Origin: Methylorubrum aminovorans | GTDB taxonomy: Bacteria; Pseudomonadota; Alphaproteobacteria; Rhizobiales; Beijerinckiaceae | Direction of reading: 5' to 3' | Assembly (NCBI RefSeq): GCF_022179725.1 | Contig: NZ_BPRC01000035.1 | Span: 1 to 42,230, forward strand | Length of the DNA stretch: 42,230 bases | Shown here: one piece after another, positions 31,603 through 40,322 of the stretch | Layout of the letters: every line of letters starts with the position of its first letter | How positions within the stretch are numbered: position 1 is the stretch's first letter | Program-made: the position numbers and the translations under genes | The notes under the pieces: generated by a model | The model's database searches: none | Told to the model about the DNA's origin: nothing | What the model saw: only the letters and a program-made list of their open reading frames with translations

Positions 31603-32319
31603 TCACCTTGGCTGACGCGGGTAGATGATCACCGTGACGTACGTCACCGGCGTGCGAACGAGTTGGACAGGTCCGTGGAGCCCGGCCGAGTCGAACATCA
31701 GCGAGTCCCCCGGCGACAGATGGTAATCATGATTCAAATGCCGATACACAACTTCGCCGCTCAACATGTAGATGAACTCGATGCCCGCGTGCCGAAAATT
31801 GGGATAGGGCGTGGCATCGTCCTCGAGACTGATCAGGTAGGGCTCAACAGCGAGATCCCCTCCCAGGGACGCTCCCAGGAGTTCGTAGACGTGGCCGACC
31901 TTCGTTCCGCCTCGATCAATGATGAGTCCTTGGCCGTTCTTCACGTAGGAGCAGTCTCGCTTTTCCTCGAACGTCGAGAAGAGCGATGTGAACGGCACGT
32001 TCAGGGCATTCGCGATGCCGCTGATGGTCGAGAGAGAGGGGGAGATCTGGCCGTTCTCGATTTTCGAGATCATTCCGAGCGAGATGCCAGCGGCCCTTCC
32101 CAGTTCGGCGGCGGAGAGGTCGCGCTCGCGTCGCAGGAGGCGCACTTGATGCCCGAGCGCCTTCTCCAGGGTCTTCGCGCACTCCTGAGGCGCACTCGAT
32201 ACGGTCGCGAGATCGGAGCCGGCCGGAAGTCCGGCGGGTTGGGACCCTGCGACCGCGGTGTCGACGCCGACCTTTCCGCGATCGGCGAGCGAGACGGGAA
32301 ACTTCGTGACCTGTGCCAT
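31603..32319 (-). CDS. XRE-cupin transcriptional regulator, copy 2
   Basis: A 238-residue paralogue of the protein at 29970-30614. The helix-turn-helix (LGHQVRLLRRERDLSAAELG, AGISLGMISKIENGQISPSL) and cupin (GIEFIYMLSGEVVYRHLNHD, LSPGDSLMFDSAGLHGP) are closely similar, and the shared DCSYVK-GQG and GGTKVGHVYELLGA segments show recent common origin. The N-terminal 50 residues differ and look unstructured. GGAGG eight bases upstream fixes the start. It is adjacent to, and on the same strand as, the mgd/sox genes but separated from them by 193 bases with a palindrome. Two such paralogues in one amine locus suggest that different stages or ligands are sensed. Confidence 0.9.
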   Translation of the reverse strand: MAQVTKFPVSLADRGKVGVDTAVAGSQPAGLPAGSDLATVSSAPQECAKTLEKALGHQVRLLRRERDLSAAELGRAAGISLGMISKIENGQISPSLSTISGIANALNVPFTSLFSTFEEKRDCSYVKNGQGLIIDRGGTKVGHVYELLGASLGGDLAVEPYLISLEDDATPYPNFRHAGIEFIYMLSGEVVYRHLNHDYHLSPGDSLMFDSAGLHGPVQLVRTPVTYVTVIIYPRQPR

Positions 32320-32413
32320 GTGGTCCGCCTCCGTGCTGTCTGAGCAGACTCGGCGATCGCCTCGGTGTCCTCGGCGCCTTTGGAACGATACCGACCGGCT
32401 ACGCCGCAGCGAC

Positions 32414-32431
32414 CGTTTGAAAGGTCAAACG
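32414..32431. promoter_or_regulatory. Inverted repeat CGTTTGA-AAGG-TCAAACG
   Basis: A perfect 7-bp inverted repeat with a four-base centre, about 95 bases upstream of the second XRE-cupin start and about 80 bases beyond the last mgd/sox stop. It could be an autoregulatory operator or a weak terminator hairpin. Confidence 0.4.
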
Positions 32432-32512
32432 CGACGCCGTCGGCGCCTGAGGCGTCGGACGTCGGCATGACGGGCTCGGCCCCGTCCGACACGACAGGCC
32501 GTCTCTCCGTCG

Positions 32513-33121
32513 CTAGGCTGACCGCGTACGGCTGACCTCGTACCCGAACTCGGCGGCGGCCTCGCCGAGCCAGGCCCAGAAGCTGCCCGCGAAACTGCGC
32601 GCCACCGCGATGTCGTAGGTCGGTGCCTCGTCCCGCTGCCAGAACTGCGCCCCGATATGCGCGATGCTCGTCACCGCCGTCCGCCCGGTCCGGAAGGTGC
32701 GCGGGTGCAGGTCGATCGTCACCCCCTTGGCGAGGGCTGCCCGCGCATTCGCGCCCGACACGCGCACGATCGCGCGCCCGTCGCTCTGGTCCGTCACCGC
32801 CGCCACGCCCCTCAGGACCTCTGGCAGGTCGCGCAGGGTGTCCGGCGACTCGTCCACGGCGAGCCATTGGCTCGGCGCCGACCAGACGAGGCCGCGCTCG
32901 CCCGTCAGCGCGGCCGCGCCAGCCTCGGGCAGGCGCCAGCCGCGGCGTTCGGCAAGGATCGCGCGGAGCGTCTCCTCCTGACCGTCGGCCGCGACGATGG
33001 TGGCAAGACCGAGACCGTCCCGGAAGGTCAGGCGTAGGCCGGGTTCGCCTTGCAAGCGGCCATGGCGGCCGGAACGCGGGCTGGCGGGCCAGGCGCTGCG
33101 GGGAGCCCACGCGCTCGTCAT
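32513..33121 (-). CDS. mgdD: Sarcosine oxidase gamma-like / N-methylglutamate dehydrogenase subunit MgdD
   Basis: A 202-residue protein with the weakly conserved fold of sarcosine oxidase gamma subunits (LTGERGLVWSAPSQWLAVDE, IVRVSGANARAALAKGVTID-LHPRTF, SFAGSFWAWLGEAAAEFGYEV). It is structural in the heterotetramer and may bind folate with the alpha subunit. The start at 33121 lies four bases after the alpha-subunit stop codon, fitting an operon; an upstream extension of the frame is rejected. It is last of the leftward four-gene unit. Whether the complex acts on sarcosine or N-methylglutamate cannot be read from this subunit. Confidence 0.82.
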   Translation of the reverse strand: MTSAWAPRSAWPASPRSGRHGRLQGEPGLRLTFRDGLGLATIVAADGQEETLRAILAERRGWRLPEAGAAALTGERGLVWSAPSQWLAVDESPDTLRDLPEVLRGVAAVTDQSDGRAIVRVSGANARAALAKGVTIDLHPRTFRTGRTAVTSIAHIGAQFWQRDEAPTYDIAVARSFAGSFWAWLGEAAAEFGYEVSRTRSA

Positions 33122-33125
33122 AATC

Positions 33126-36100
33126 TCAGACACGCAGCTTCTCCTCGTTCGGGTCCACGAAGGCGGGCGAACAGATCTCGACCACCACGTCGCCGCCGCG
33201 GACCGGATCATAGGCGCGCACGCGCTCGCCATGACGCTCGGGGCCGCGCCGGATCAGGCCGATCCCGATCCAGTGACCGAGACTGGGAGAGTAGGCGACA
33301 GAGGTCATGGCGCCCTGGTCCGCCTCGAGGCTCGGAGTGGCGTCGAGCGCGAGGAAGTGAGCGCCGGCGCGGAGACGCTCGCTCGGATCGACCGGGCGGA
33401 AGCCGACGAGCATCGGCCGGTCGGGGTCGGTCAATGCCGGCCGGTCCTTCATGAGGCGGCCAACATAGTCCTTCTTCTTGGCGAGCATGCCTCCGAGGCC
33501 GAGATCACGCGCGGTCGTCTGCCCGTTGATCTCAGGTCCGGCCGCGTGTCCCTTCTCGATGCGCATCACCGAGAGCGCTTCCGAGCCGTAGGCGGTGATG
33601 CCGTGGGCCGATCCCGCCTGCATGATCGCCCGCCACGCCGCGTCCCCGTAGGCCGCCGGCACCGCCAGCTCGTAGGCGAGCTCGCCCGAGAACGAGATTC
33701 GGAAAAGCCGCGCCGGGATCCCGCCGCCGACGGTGACCTCGAGGCAGGCCAGGAACGGGACGGCTTCGTTGCCGATGTCGAAGCCGGCATCCACGACGCC
33801 CCGCAGGGTGTCGCGGGCACGGGGGCCGGCCACCGCGTATTGCGCCCATTGCTCGCTGACCGAGGCGATCTGAACATCGAGTTCCGGCCAGAGCCACTGG
33901 CGGCAGAACTCGAGGTGCTGCATCACCTTCGCGGCGTTCGCCGTCGAGGCCGTCATCACGTAATGCGACTCCGCCATCCGCGCGATCGTGCCGTCATCCA
34001 TGATGAGGCCGTCCTCGCGCAGCAGCACCGCGTAACGGGCCCTGCCGACCGGCAACGATCCGAACGGATTGGCGCAGACCCGCTCAATGAAGGCCAGCGC
34101 GTCGGGGCCCTGGATGTCGATCTTGCCGAGGGTGGTGACATCGCAGACTCCCACCCGGTATCGGACGGTGTTCACCTCTCGTTTGACGGTCTCGAGCCAG
34201 TCGGTTTCGCCGGCCTTCGGGAAGTAGGCCGGGCGCAGCCACAGGCCGGTTTCGACGAAGACCGCGCCCTGCTCCTCGCACCAGGCGTGCGAGGGCACGT
34301 GACGGGTTGCCCGGAAGTCCTTGCCGCGATGGTGGCCGGCGAACGCGCCGATGGCGACCGGCGTGAAGGGCGGGCGGAACACGGTGGTGCCGACGCTCGG
34401 AATCGCCTGTCCCGTCAGCTCGGCCATGATGCTGAGCCCGGCCATGTTCGAGGTCTTGCCCTGGTCGGTCGCCATGCCGAGCGTGGTGTAACGCTTCAGA
34501 TGCTCGACCGCCCGGAAGCCTTCCCGGTGGGCGAGCTCGACGTCCGCGGCCGCCACGTCGTTCTGGAAATCGACGAACGCCTTGCCCTTCGGCCGCGGCA
34601 CCCGCCACATGGGCTCGTGTGCGTGGCTCTCGGGGTCGGTTCTGAGCGGCTCGGAAGGCCTCGCGGTAAATCCGCATGCGGACGCTGCTTCAGTCCCTGC
34701 CGTCGCCCCGGTTTCCAGGCAATCGGCAAGGGTCAGCCGGCCGGCTGCCGCGCCCGCGGCGGTCATTCCGGATGGCAGCGTGCCGGGCACGAACGCTGAG
34801 ATTTCCTCCGACCAGACGGGACGCCGGGACAGGTGCGAGTCGAGGTGGACCACGGGGTTCCAGCCGTTCGCCATGGCCAGGCAATCACAGGCGATGGTTT
34901 CATGGCTGCCGTATCTGTCGACGACGTCGATGGCCTGGAGCGCCAGCCGGCCCTTGGTGCCCGCCACGTAACCGTCGGTGATCACCCGCGCGCCCGCGGC
35001 CTCGGCCTCCCGGTGCAGGCTCGGTGCGATGGAGGAGCGCGTGTCAATGACCGCGACGACTTGGCCGCCGGCGGCCGCGACGTCCGTGACGGTGCGCCAA
35101 CCGTCGTCGCCCGACGTGAAGATCGCCACGCGCTTGCCCGGCAGCACGCCGTAGCGGTTGAGGTAGGCGCGTACGGCACCGGCCAGCATCACGCCGGGCC
35201 GGTCGTTGCCTCCGAAGACTTGGGGACGCTCGATGGCGCCGGCCGCCAGCACCGCTCGCCGGGCCGTGATCCGCCACAAGCGCTGGCGCGGGGTGTGAGC
35301 CGGAGGGACCGCCAAGTGGTCGCTGACCCGTTCGACGGCGCCGTAGGCGCCATGGTCGTAGACGCCGAACAAGGTCGTTCGACTCAGGACCGTGACCTCG
35401 GGCAGGCTCCGCAGTTCGGCGACGGCTTCGTTGACCCAGTTCACGCCGGATCCCAGGTTGATCTCGCGCCGCTCGGACAGCAGGCGGCCGCCGAGCCGGT
35501 GATCCTCATCCACCACGATCACGCGGGCGCCCGTGCGGCCGGCGGCGAGCGCGGCCGCGAGGCCCGCCGGGCCGCCGCCGATGACGAGCACGTCGCAATG
35601 GGCGTAGACCTTGTCGTAATCGTCGGGATCGGCCCCCGTCGCCGCCCGACCGAGACCCGCCGCGCGGCGGATCATCGGTTCATAGAGCTTCTCCCAGAAG
35701 GAGGCCGGCCACATGAAGGTCTTGTAGTAGAAGCCCGCGGCGAAGACGGGGCTGAGCAGCGCGTTGACCGAGAGTGCGTCCACCGCCAGCGTGGGCCAAC
35801 GATTTTGACTCTGCGCCTCGAGCCCGTCGTAGAGTTCGGCCACCGTCGCCCGGGTGTTCGGCTCGCGCCGGGCGCCCGAGCGCAGCTCGACCAGGGCGTT
35901 CGGCTCCTCCGAGCCCGCGGAAAGGATGCCGCGGGGCCGGTGGTACTTGAAGGAACGTCCGACGAGGCGCACGCCGTTGGCCAGGAGCGCCGAGGCCAGG
36001 GTGTCGCCTTGGAAGCCGGTGTAGGCGCGCCCGTCGAAGCTGAAGCCGAGCGGCTGACGACGATCAATCAGGCCGCCGGTGACCGTGCGGAAGACCTCGG

Positions 36101-36167
36101 CACGACCCGGCGTCGCGGGGGCGGCACCGGCCCCGTTCTCGGCGCGGCGAAGCGTGATGGTGGTCAT
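33126..36167 (-). CDS. mgdC: Sarcosine oxidase alpha-like / N-methylglutamate dehydrogenase subunit MgdC
   Basis: A 1013-residue subunit with three parts. There is an N-terminal ferredoxin-like region (SFKYHRPRGILSAGSEEPNA, without iron-sulfur cysteines). A pyridine nucleotide-disulfide reductase-type domain follows (VLVIGGGPAGLAAALAAGRT, VIVVDEDHRLGGRL, IERPQVFGGNDRPGVM). The C-terminal third is a GcvT-like tetrahydrofolate-binding domain (GVCDVTTLGKIDIQGPDALA, FSGELAYELAVP). The last domain captures the methylene group as methylene-tetrahydrofolate. The start at 36167 overlaps the MgdB stop (ATGA). The frame continues far upstream in the same register, but that part overlaps mgdA antiparallel-style noise and is rejected. 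Confidence 0.9.
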   Translation of the reverse strand: MTTITLRRAENGAGAAPATPGRAEVFRTVTGGLIDRRQPLGFSFDGRAYTGFQGDTLASALLANGVRLVGRSFKYHRPRGILSAGSEEPNALVELRSGARREPNTRATVAELYDGLEAQSQNRWPTLAVDALSVNALLSPVFAAGFYYKTFMWPASFWEKLYEPMIRRAAGLGRAATGADPDDYDKVYAHCDVLVIGGGPAGLAAALAAGRTGARVIVVDEDHRLGGRLLSERREINLGSGVNWVNEAVAELRSLPEVTVLSRTTLFGVYDHGAYGAVERVSDHLAVPPAHTPRQRLWRITARRAVLAAGAIERPQVFGGNDRPGVMLAGAVRAYLNRYGVLPGKRVAIFTSGDDGWRTVTDVAAAGGQVVAVIDTRSSIAPSLHREAEAAGARVITDGYVAGTKGRLALQAIDVVDRYGSHETIACDCLAMANGWNPVVHLDSHLSRRPVWSEEISAFVPGTLPSGMTAAGAAAGRLTLADCLETGATAGTEAASACGFTARPSEPLRTDPESHAHEPMWRVPRPKGKAFVDFQNDVAAADVELAHREGFRAVEHLKRYTTLGMATDQGKTSNMAGLSIMAELTGQAIPSVGTTVFRPPFTPVAIGAFAGHHRGKDFRATRHVPSHAWCEEQGAVFVETGLWLRPAYFPKAGETDWLETVKREVNTVRYRVGVCDVTTLGKIDIQGPDALAFIERVCANPFGSLPVGRARYAVLLREDGLIMDDGTIARMAESHYVMTASTANAAKVMQHLEFCRQWLWPELDVQIASVSEQWAQYAVAGPRARDTLRGVVDAGFDIGNEAVPFLACLEVTVGGGIPARLFRISFSGELAYELAVPAAYGDAAWRAIMQAGSAHGITAYGSEALSVMRIEKGHAAGPEINGQTTARDLGLGGMLAKKKDYVGRLMKDRPALTDPDRPMLVGFRPVDPSERLRAGAHFLALDATPSLEADQGAMTSVAYSPSLGHWIGIGLIRRGPERHGERVRAYDPVRGGDVVVEICSPAFVDPNEEKLRV

Positions 36168-36451
36168 GCGGCCTCTCCCTTGCGGCGGGCCAGCGCCGCG
36201 TCGCGGGCAGGCGAGACGTCGCTGATGGCGTGGGTGCGTGTGTCGCGGGTCACGACGAGCCAGCCTCGGCATCCGGCGGCGTGGTACCAGAGCTCGCGGA
36301 TCTCGCCGGCCAGGTTGTCGCGCAGGTACACGTAATCGTGCATGGCGGCGGCTTCGACAGCCAATCCGTCGGGGCGGACCGGCGCGGCGTCGCCCAAGTA
36401 GCTGAACTCGCCGTTGTCGCGTTCGCCGCAATGCGGGCATCGGATGCGCAT
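36164..36451 (-). CDS. mgdB: Sarcosine oxidase delta-like / N-methylglutamate dehydrogenase subunit MgdB
   Basis: A 95-residue zinc-binding subunit starting MRIRCPHCGERDNGEFSYLG, with further metal-ligand candidates in WYHAAGCRGWLVVTRD. Size and motifs match the delta subunit of heterotetrameric sarcosine oxidases. It lies 12 bases after mgdA and overlaps mgdC by four bases (ATGA), so all four subunits are made from one message. Confidence 0.9.
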   Translation of the reverse strand: MRIRCPHCGERDNGEFSYLGDAAPVRPDGLAVEAAAMHDYVYLRDNLAGEIRELWYHAAGCRGWLVVTRDTRTHAISDVSPARDAALARRKGEAA

Positions 36452-36463
36452 CTGACTCGCTCC

Positions 36464-37714
36464 TCAGTGCAGGTTCGGCTGGGCGCCCATGCCCTTCTCG
36501 TCGATGAGATGGCCCGTGGCGAAGCGGTCGAGGCGGTAGGCGCTCGCATCCGCGTGCGGTTCGTCGCGGGCGATCAGGTGGGCGAAGCAGAAGCCCGCCG
36601 CCGGCGTCGCCTTGAAGCCGCCGTAGCACCAGCCGGCATTGAGATAGAGGCCGCCGATTTCGGTGCGGTCGATGATGGGGGAGCCGTCCATCGACATGTC
36701 CATGATGCCGCCCCAGTGGCGCAGCAGCCGCAGGCGGCCGAGGCCGGGCCAGAGCGCCATGCCGCCCTCCATCACGTCCTCGATGGTGTGGAGGTTGCCG
36801 CGGCTCGCGTACGAATTGTAGCCGTCGATGTCGCCGCCGAAGACGAGGCCGCCCTTGTCCGACTGGCTGACGTAGAAGTGGCCGGCCCCGAACGTCATGA
36901 CGCAGTCGATCAGGGGCTTCACGCCCTCGCTGACGAAAGCCTGCAAGACGTGGCTCTCGATCGGCAGGCGCATGTCGACCATGCCGGCGAGCAGCGATGA
37001 CGAGCCGGCGACCGATAAAGCCACCTTGTTCGCGCGGATGAAGCCGCGGCTGGTCTCGACGCCGGTGACGCGTCCGTTCTCGCGGCGGATGCCGGTGACG
37101 GCGCAGTTCTGGACGATGTCGACGCCGCGCGCGTCGGCCGCGCGGGCATAGCCCCAGGCCACCGCGTCGTGGCGCACGGTGCCGCCACGGCGCTGGAGCA
37201 GGCCGCCTTTCACGGGGAAGCGCGCGTTGTCGAAGTCGATGAACGGGACCATCGCCCGCACGCCCTCGCGATCCAGGAGCTCCGCGTCGATGCCGGCGAG
37301 CCGCATGGCGTTGCCGCGGCGGGCGTAGGCGTCGCGCTGGGCGTCCGAGTGGTACAGGTTCAGCACGCCGCGCTGGCTGACCATGGCGTTGTAGTTGATG
37401 TCCTGCTCCAGCCCCTCCCAGAGCTTCATCGAGCGCTCGTAGAACGGGATGTTGCCGGGCAGGCCGTAGTTCGAGCGCACGATGGTGGTGTTGCGCCCGA
37501 CATTGCCGGAGCCGACGTGGCTCTTCTCGAGCACCGCGACGCGGGAGATCCCGTGTTCCTTGGCGAGGTAGTAGGCGGTCGCGAGCCCGTGCCCGCCGCC
37601 GCCGACGATCACCACGTCGTAGGCCTCCTGCGGGGCGGCGTCGCGCCATTGCGGGCCCCAGTCCCGCTGGCCGCGGAGCGCCTGGCCCAGCACGCTGAAG
37701 ACAGAGTAGCGCAT
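36464..37714 (-). CDS. mgdA: Sarcosine oxidase beta-like / N-methylglutamate dehydrogenase subunit MgdA
   Basis: A 416-residue FAD-dependent amine oxidoreductase, the catalytic subunit. The dinucleotide-binding GGGGHG is at residues 38-43, followed by GSGNVGRNTTIVRSNYG and a C-terminal GIMDMSMDGSPIIDRTEIGG and GWCYGGFKATPAAG, all typical of SoxB/MgdA. It oxidises the N-methyl group of sarcosine or N-methylglutamate; the neighbouring gmaS and mgsABC genes favour N-methylglutamate, which would close the methylamine pathway. The start at 37714 is the first ATG giving a family-like N-terminus; GGGA precedes it. It is first in the operon and divergent from a GlxA-type regulator. Confidence 0.9.
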   Translation of the reverse strand: MRYSVFSVLGQALRGQRDWGPQWRDAAPQEAYDVVIVGGGGHGLATAYYLAKEHGISRVAVLEKSHVGSGNVGRNTTIVRSNYGLPGNIPFYERSMKLWEGLEQDINYNAMVSQRGVLNLYHSDAQRDAYARRGNAMRLAGIDAELLDREGVRAMVPFIDFDNARFPVKGGLLQRRGGTVRHDAVAWGYARAADARGVDIVQNCAVTGIRRENGRVTGVETSRGFIRANKVALSVAGSSSLLAGMVDMRLPIESHVLQAFVSEGVKPLIDCVMTFGAGHFYVSQSDKGGLVFGGDIDGYNSYASRGNLHTIEDVMEGGMALWPGLGRLRLLRHWGGIMDMSMDGSPIIDRTEIGGLYLNAGWCYGGFKATPAAGFCFAHLIARDEPHADASAYRLDRFATGHLIDEKGMGAQPNLH

Positions 37715-37819
37715 GGAGTTTCCCGTCGCCGGTCGTGTTCGTCTGCAGTTGTCTAAATACCGCCCGCCGATGCGTTCGCCCTTGCATTTTGCGACACTTA
37801 TCCGGCAGACTGCGCGGAA

Positions 37820-38818
37820 ATGAGCAGCCCATCCCAGGACGCGGCGCGATCGAAGCCAGGCCGCAAGGCGCCACGGGTCGAGCCACCTGCCCCCATCAAC
37901 GTGGGCTTCATCCTCGTGCCGGACTTCCCCTTGATGGCGTACACGGCCGCCGTCGAGCCGCTGCGCGCGGCGAACACGCTGTCCGGCTATAAGCTTTATG
38001 AGTGGTGGCATGCGGCGCCGGGCGGGGGCGCGGTGCGGGCCTCGAGCGGCGTCGCCGTCCTGACGGAGGTCGAGGTCGGATCGGCGGCCCAGAGGGCCGA
38101 TCGGATCTTCGTCTGCGCAGGTGGCAACCCGGCCGCGTTCGACGATCCCGACCTATTCGCGTGGCTGCGCGACCTCGCCCGGCACGGTGCCACCATCGGC
38201 GGGATCTCGGGCGGGCCCTACCTTCTCGCCCGCGCCGGCCTGCTCGCCGGGCGGCGCTGTACGCTGCACTGGGAACACGTCCCCGCCTTCGAGGAGCGTT
38301 ACCCTGAGATCGACGTGGTCCGCTCGCTGTTCGAGATCCAGGGCGATCGGGTCACCTGCTCGGGAGGGATCGCCGCCCTCGACCTGATGCTGAACCTGAT
38401 CGAGCGCGATCACGGGCCCGGCCTCGCCGCCGGGGTCAGCGACTGGTTCCTGCACAACCAGATTCGCGAGGGCCTGAGCCCGCAACGGATGGATTTGCGC
38501 CAGCGCTTCGGCGTGCGCGACCCGCGCCTTCTTCGGGCGCTGGCCGCGATGGAGGCCAACCTCGAAGCCCCGCTTCCCCGCGAAGCCCTGGCGGATCTCG
38601 CCCGCGTCTCGGTGCGGCAGCTGGAGCGGCTGTTCCGGGATCTGCTCGGGCGCGGCCTACACCGGCATTACCTCGACCTGCGTCTCAACCGGGCGCACCA
38701 GCTGCGCCGCGAGAGCGCGCTCTCGGCCTCCGAGATCGCAGCGGCGACGGGCTTCGCGAGCGCGGACGAACTTTCCCGGGTGGAGCGGCGCAGGCGGCGC
38801 CAAGCCGCGACGCACTGA
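37820..38818 (+). CDS. GlxA/GbdR-type AraC regulator with DJ-1/PfpI domain
   Basis: A 332-residue regulator. Residues about 25-195 form a DJ-1/PfpI (class I amidotransferase-like) domain (INVGFILVPDFPLMAYTAAV, FVCAGGNPAAF, IGGISGGPYLLARAGLL). The usual nucleophile Cys position reads Ser-Gly, so it should sense rather than catalyse. The C-terminal part is an AraC DNA-binding domain (LARVSVRQLERLFRDLLGRG, LSASEIAAATGFASADELSR). Relatives control glycine betaine, sarcosine and other methylated-amine genes. It is divergent from mgdA with a 105-base gap, so it probably activates mgdABCD. The very end (RVERRRRRQAATH) lacks the usual Phe-Gly of AraC proteins, which might reflect drift or a late frameshift. 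Confidence 0.87.
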   Translation: MSSPSQDAARSKPGRKAPRVEPPAPINVGFILVPDFPLMAYTAAVEPLRAANTLSGYKLYEWWHAAPGGGAVRASSGVAVLTEVEVGSAAQRADRIFVCAGGNPAAFDDPDLFAWLRDLARHGATIGGISGGPYLLARAGLLAGRRCTLHWEHVPAFEERYPEIDVVRSLFEIQGDRVTCSGGIAALDLMLNLIERDHGPGLAAGVSDWFLHNQIREGLSPQRMDLRQRFGVRDPRLLRALAAMEANLEAPLPREALADLARVSVRQLERLFRDLLGRGLHRHYLDLRLNRAHQLRRESALSASEIAAATGFASADELSRVERRRRRQAATH

Positions 38819-38819
38819 G

Positions 38820-38886
38820 GCATCGCGTGCTCGCGATGCTCGTCTCGGCGGTGGCATAAGACCTCGGTGGGAAGCCACCGAGGTCT
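38820..38886. terminator. Double hairpin terminator between regulator and ammonium transporter genes
   Basis: Two perfect hairpins lie in the 85-base gap between convergent genes: GCATCGCG-TGCT-CGCGATGC (38820-38839), and AGACCTCGGTGG with CCACCGAGGTCT around a GAAG loop (38859-38870 with 38875-38886). The second is a strong bidirectional terminator candidate. Confidence 0.7.
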
Positions 38887-38903
38887 CCAGTACGGCAGAG
38901 GGA

Positions 38904-40322
38904 TCAGGTCGCGGAGGCCGCCGACAGGTTCACCGCACCGGACGCGGCCGGATCGGGCAGAAGGTTCGCTCCGTCCGGCGATTGCGGCATCGGCACGCCC
39001 TCCTCGCTCGCGGCGCCGGAGATCCGGTACCCGCGCTCGCCATGAGTGGTCAGGTCGAGACCGGTCACCTCATCCTCGGCGCTGACGCGCAGCCCGACCA
39101 CCAGATCGGCCAGCTTAAGGGCGATGAACGTTGTCGCGACCGAGACCGCGGAGCTGAACGCGATCAGCAGGAGCTGCACGCCGAGTTGCGAGACGAGATC
39201 GCGGCCTTCGGCGTAGCCCGGTCCGCCCAGGAGCGGTGCCGCGAAGACCGGGGTCAGGAGGCCGCCGACGATGGCGCCCACCCCGTGCACGCCGAACACG
39301 TCGAACGAGTCGTCGTAACCGAAGCGGTGCTTCAGGTACTCGACCGCCCACACGCACACGGGCGACACCAGCAGGCCGACACCGATCGCCCCCATGGGGC
39401 TGACGAAGCCGCAGGCGGGAGTGATGGCCACGAGGCCGGCGATGGTGCCGGACAGGACGCCAAGGGTGCTCGGGCGACCGCGGTGCAGCCACTCGGTTGC
39501 CATCCAGCTCAGGGCGCCGGCGGCACCGCCGAGCAACGTGTTGACCACGACCAGCATCGCGAATCCGTTCGCGACGAGGGCGCAGCCGCCGCAGAAGGCG
39601 AGCCAGCCGACCCACAGCAGGGCGCCCCCGACGAAGGCCATCGTCATGTTGTGAGGCGCCATCATGGTCGACCCGTAGCCCTTCCGCGGCCCGACCATGT
39701 AAGCGGCGACAAGCGCGGCCAGACCGGCGTTCAGGTGGACGACGTTGCCGCCGGCGAAATCCTGCCCACCCATTTTGGCGACCCAACCGCCGCCCCAAGC
39801 CATGTGCGCCATCGGCACGTAATTGATGAAGAACCAGACGGCCATGAAGATCAGGACCGCGGAAAAGCGGATCCGCTCCGCGAAGGCCCCGACGATGATG
39901 GGCGGCGTGATCGCGGCGAAGAGCATCATGAACAGGAAGTACAAGTACTCCGGCAGGGTCCCAACCAAGCTTGCCTGATCAACGCCCGAGAGGAACAGCT
40001 TCGACGTGCCGCCGATGACCGCTTGCAACGGCCCCGTGGCATCGAACGCGAGCGAGTAACCTGCGACCGTCCAGAGCACGCACATCAAGGCGGCGGAAGT
40101 GAAGACCTGAGTCAGGACCGAAAGAACGTTCTTGCCGCGACTCAAGCCCGCGTAGAAGAGGGCCAGACCCGGTAGCATCATAAGCATCACGAACAGCGAA
40201 CAGGTTGCGACGAAGGCCGTATCCGCCCCGTTCAATGTCGCGACAGGTGAATCCTGAGCGAAGGCCGACGATGGGCTTAGCAGGCCGCATGACATGGCAG
40301 CAGTGAAAGCTGCTTTACGCAT
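38904..40322 (-). CDS. amt: Ammonium transporter (Amt family)
   Basis: A 472-residue membrane protein with a cleavable signal peptide (MRKAAFTAAMSCGLLSPSSA-FAQ) and 11 expected membrane helices. Marks are ATCSLFVMLMMLPGLALFYA-GLSRGKNVLS, the twin pore histidines in GNVVHLNAGLAALVAAYMVG and FDVFGVHGVGAIVGGLLTP, and a C-terminal DLTTHGERGY tail that usually contacts GlnK. The start at 40322 has GGAG six bases upstream; starts at 40328 and 40343 are possible. In this locus it may import ammonium or methylammonium. Unlike most amt genes, no glnK is adjacent. Confidence 0.93.
   Translation of the reverse strand: MRKAAFTAAMSCGLLSPSSAFAQDSPVATLNGADTAFVATCSLFVMLMMLPGLALFYAGLSRGKNVLSVLTQVFTSAALMCVLWTVAGYSLAFDATGPLQAVIGGTSKLFLSGVDQASLVGTLPEYLYFLFMMLFAAITPPIIVGAFAERIRFSAVLIFMAVWFFINYVPMAHMAWGGGWVAKMGGQDFAGGNVVHLNAGLAALVAAYMVGPRKGYGSTMMAPHNMTMAFVGGALLWVGWLAFCGGCALVANGFAMLVVVNTLLGGAAGALSWMATEWLHRGRPSTLGVLSGTIAGLVAITPACGFVSPMGAIGVGLLVSPVCVWAVEYLKHRFGYDDSFDVFGVHGVGAIVGGLLTPVFAAPLLGGPGYAEGRDLVSQLGVQLLLIAFSSAVSVATTFIALKLADLVVGLRVSAEDEVTGLDLTTHGERGYRISGAASEEGVPMPQSPDGANLLPDPAASGAVNLSAASAT

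Noticed and set aside
33126..37886. A 1586-codon open frame extending mgdC upstream through mgdB and mgdA
   Set aside because: Only the part from 36167 matches the family; the rest is another frame of mgdA and is arginine/proline-rich noise.
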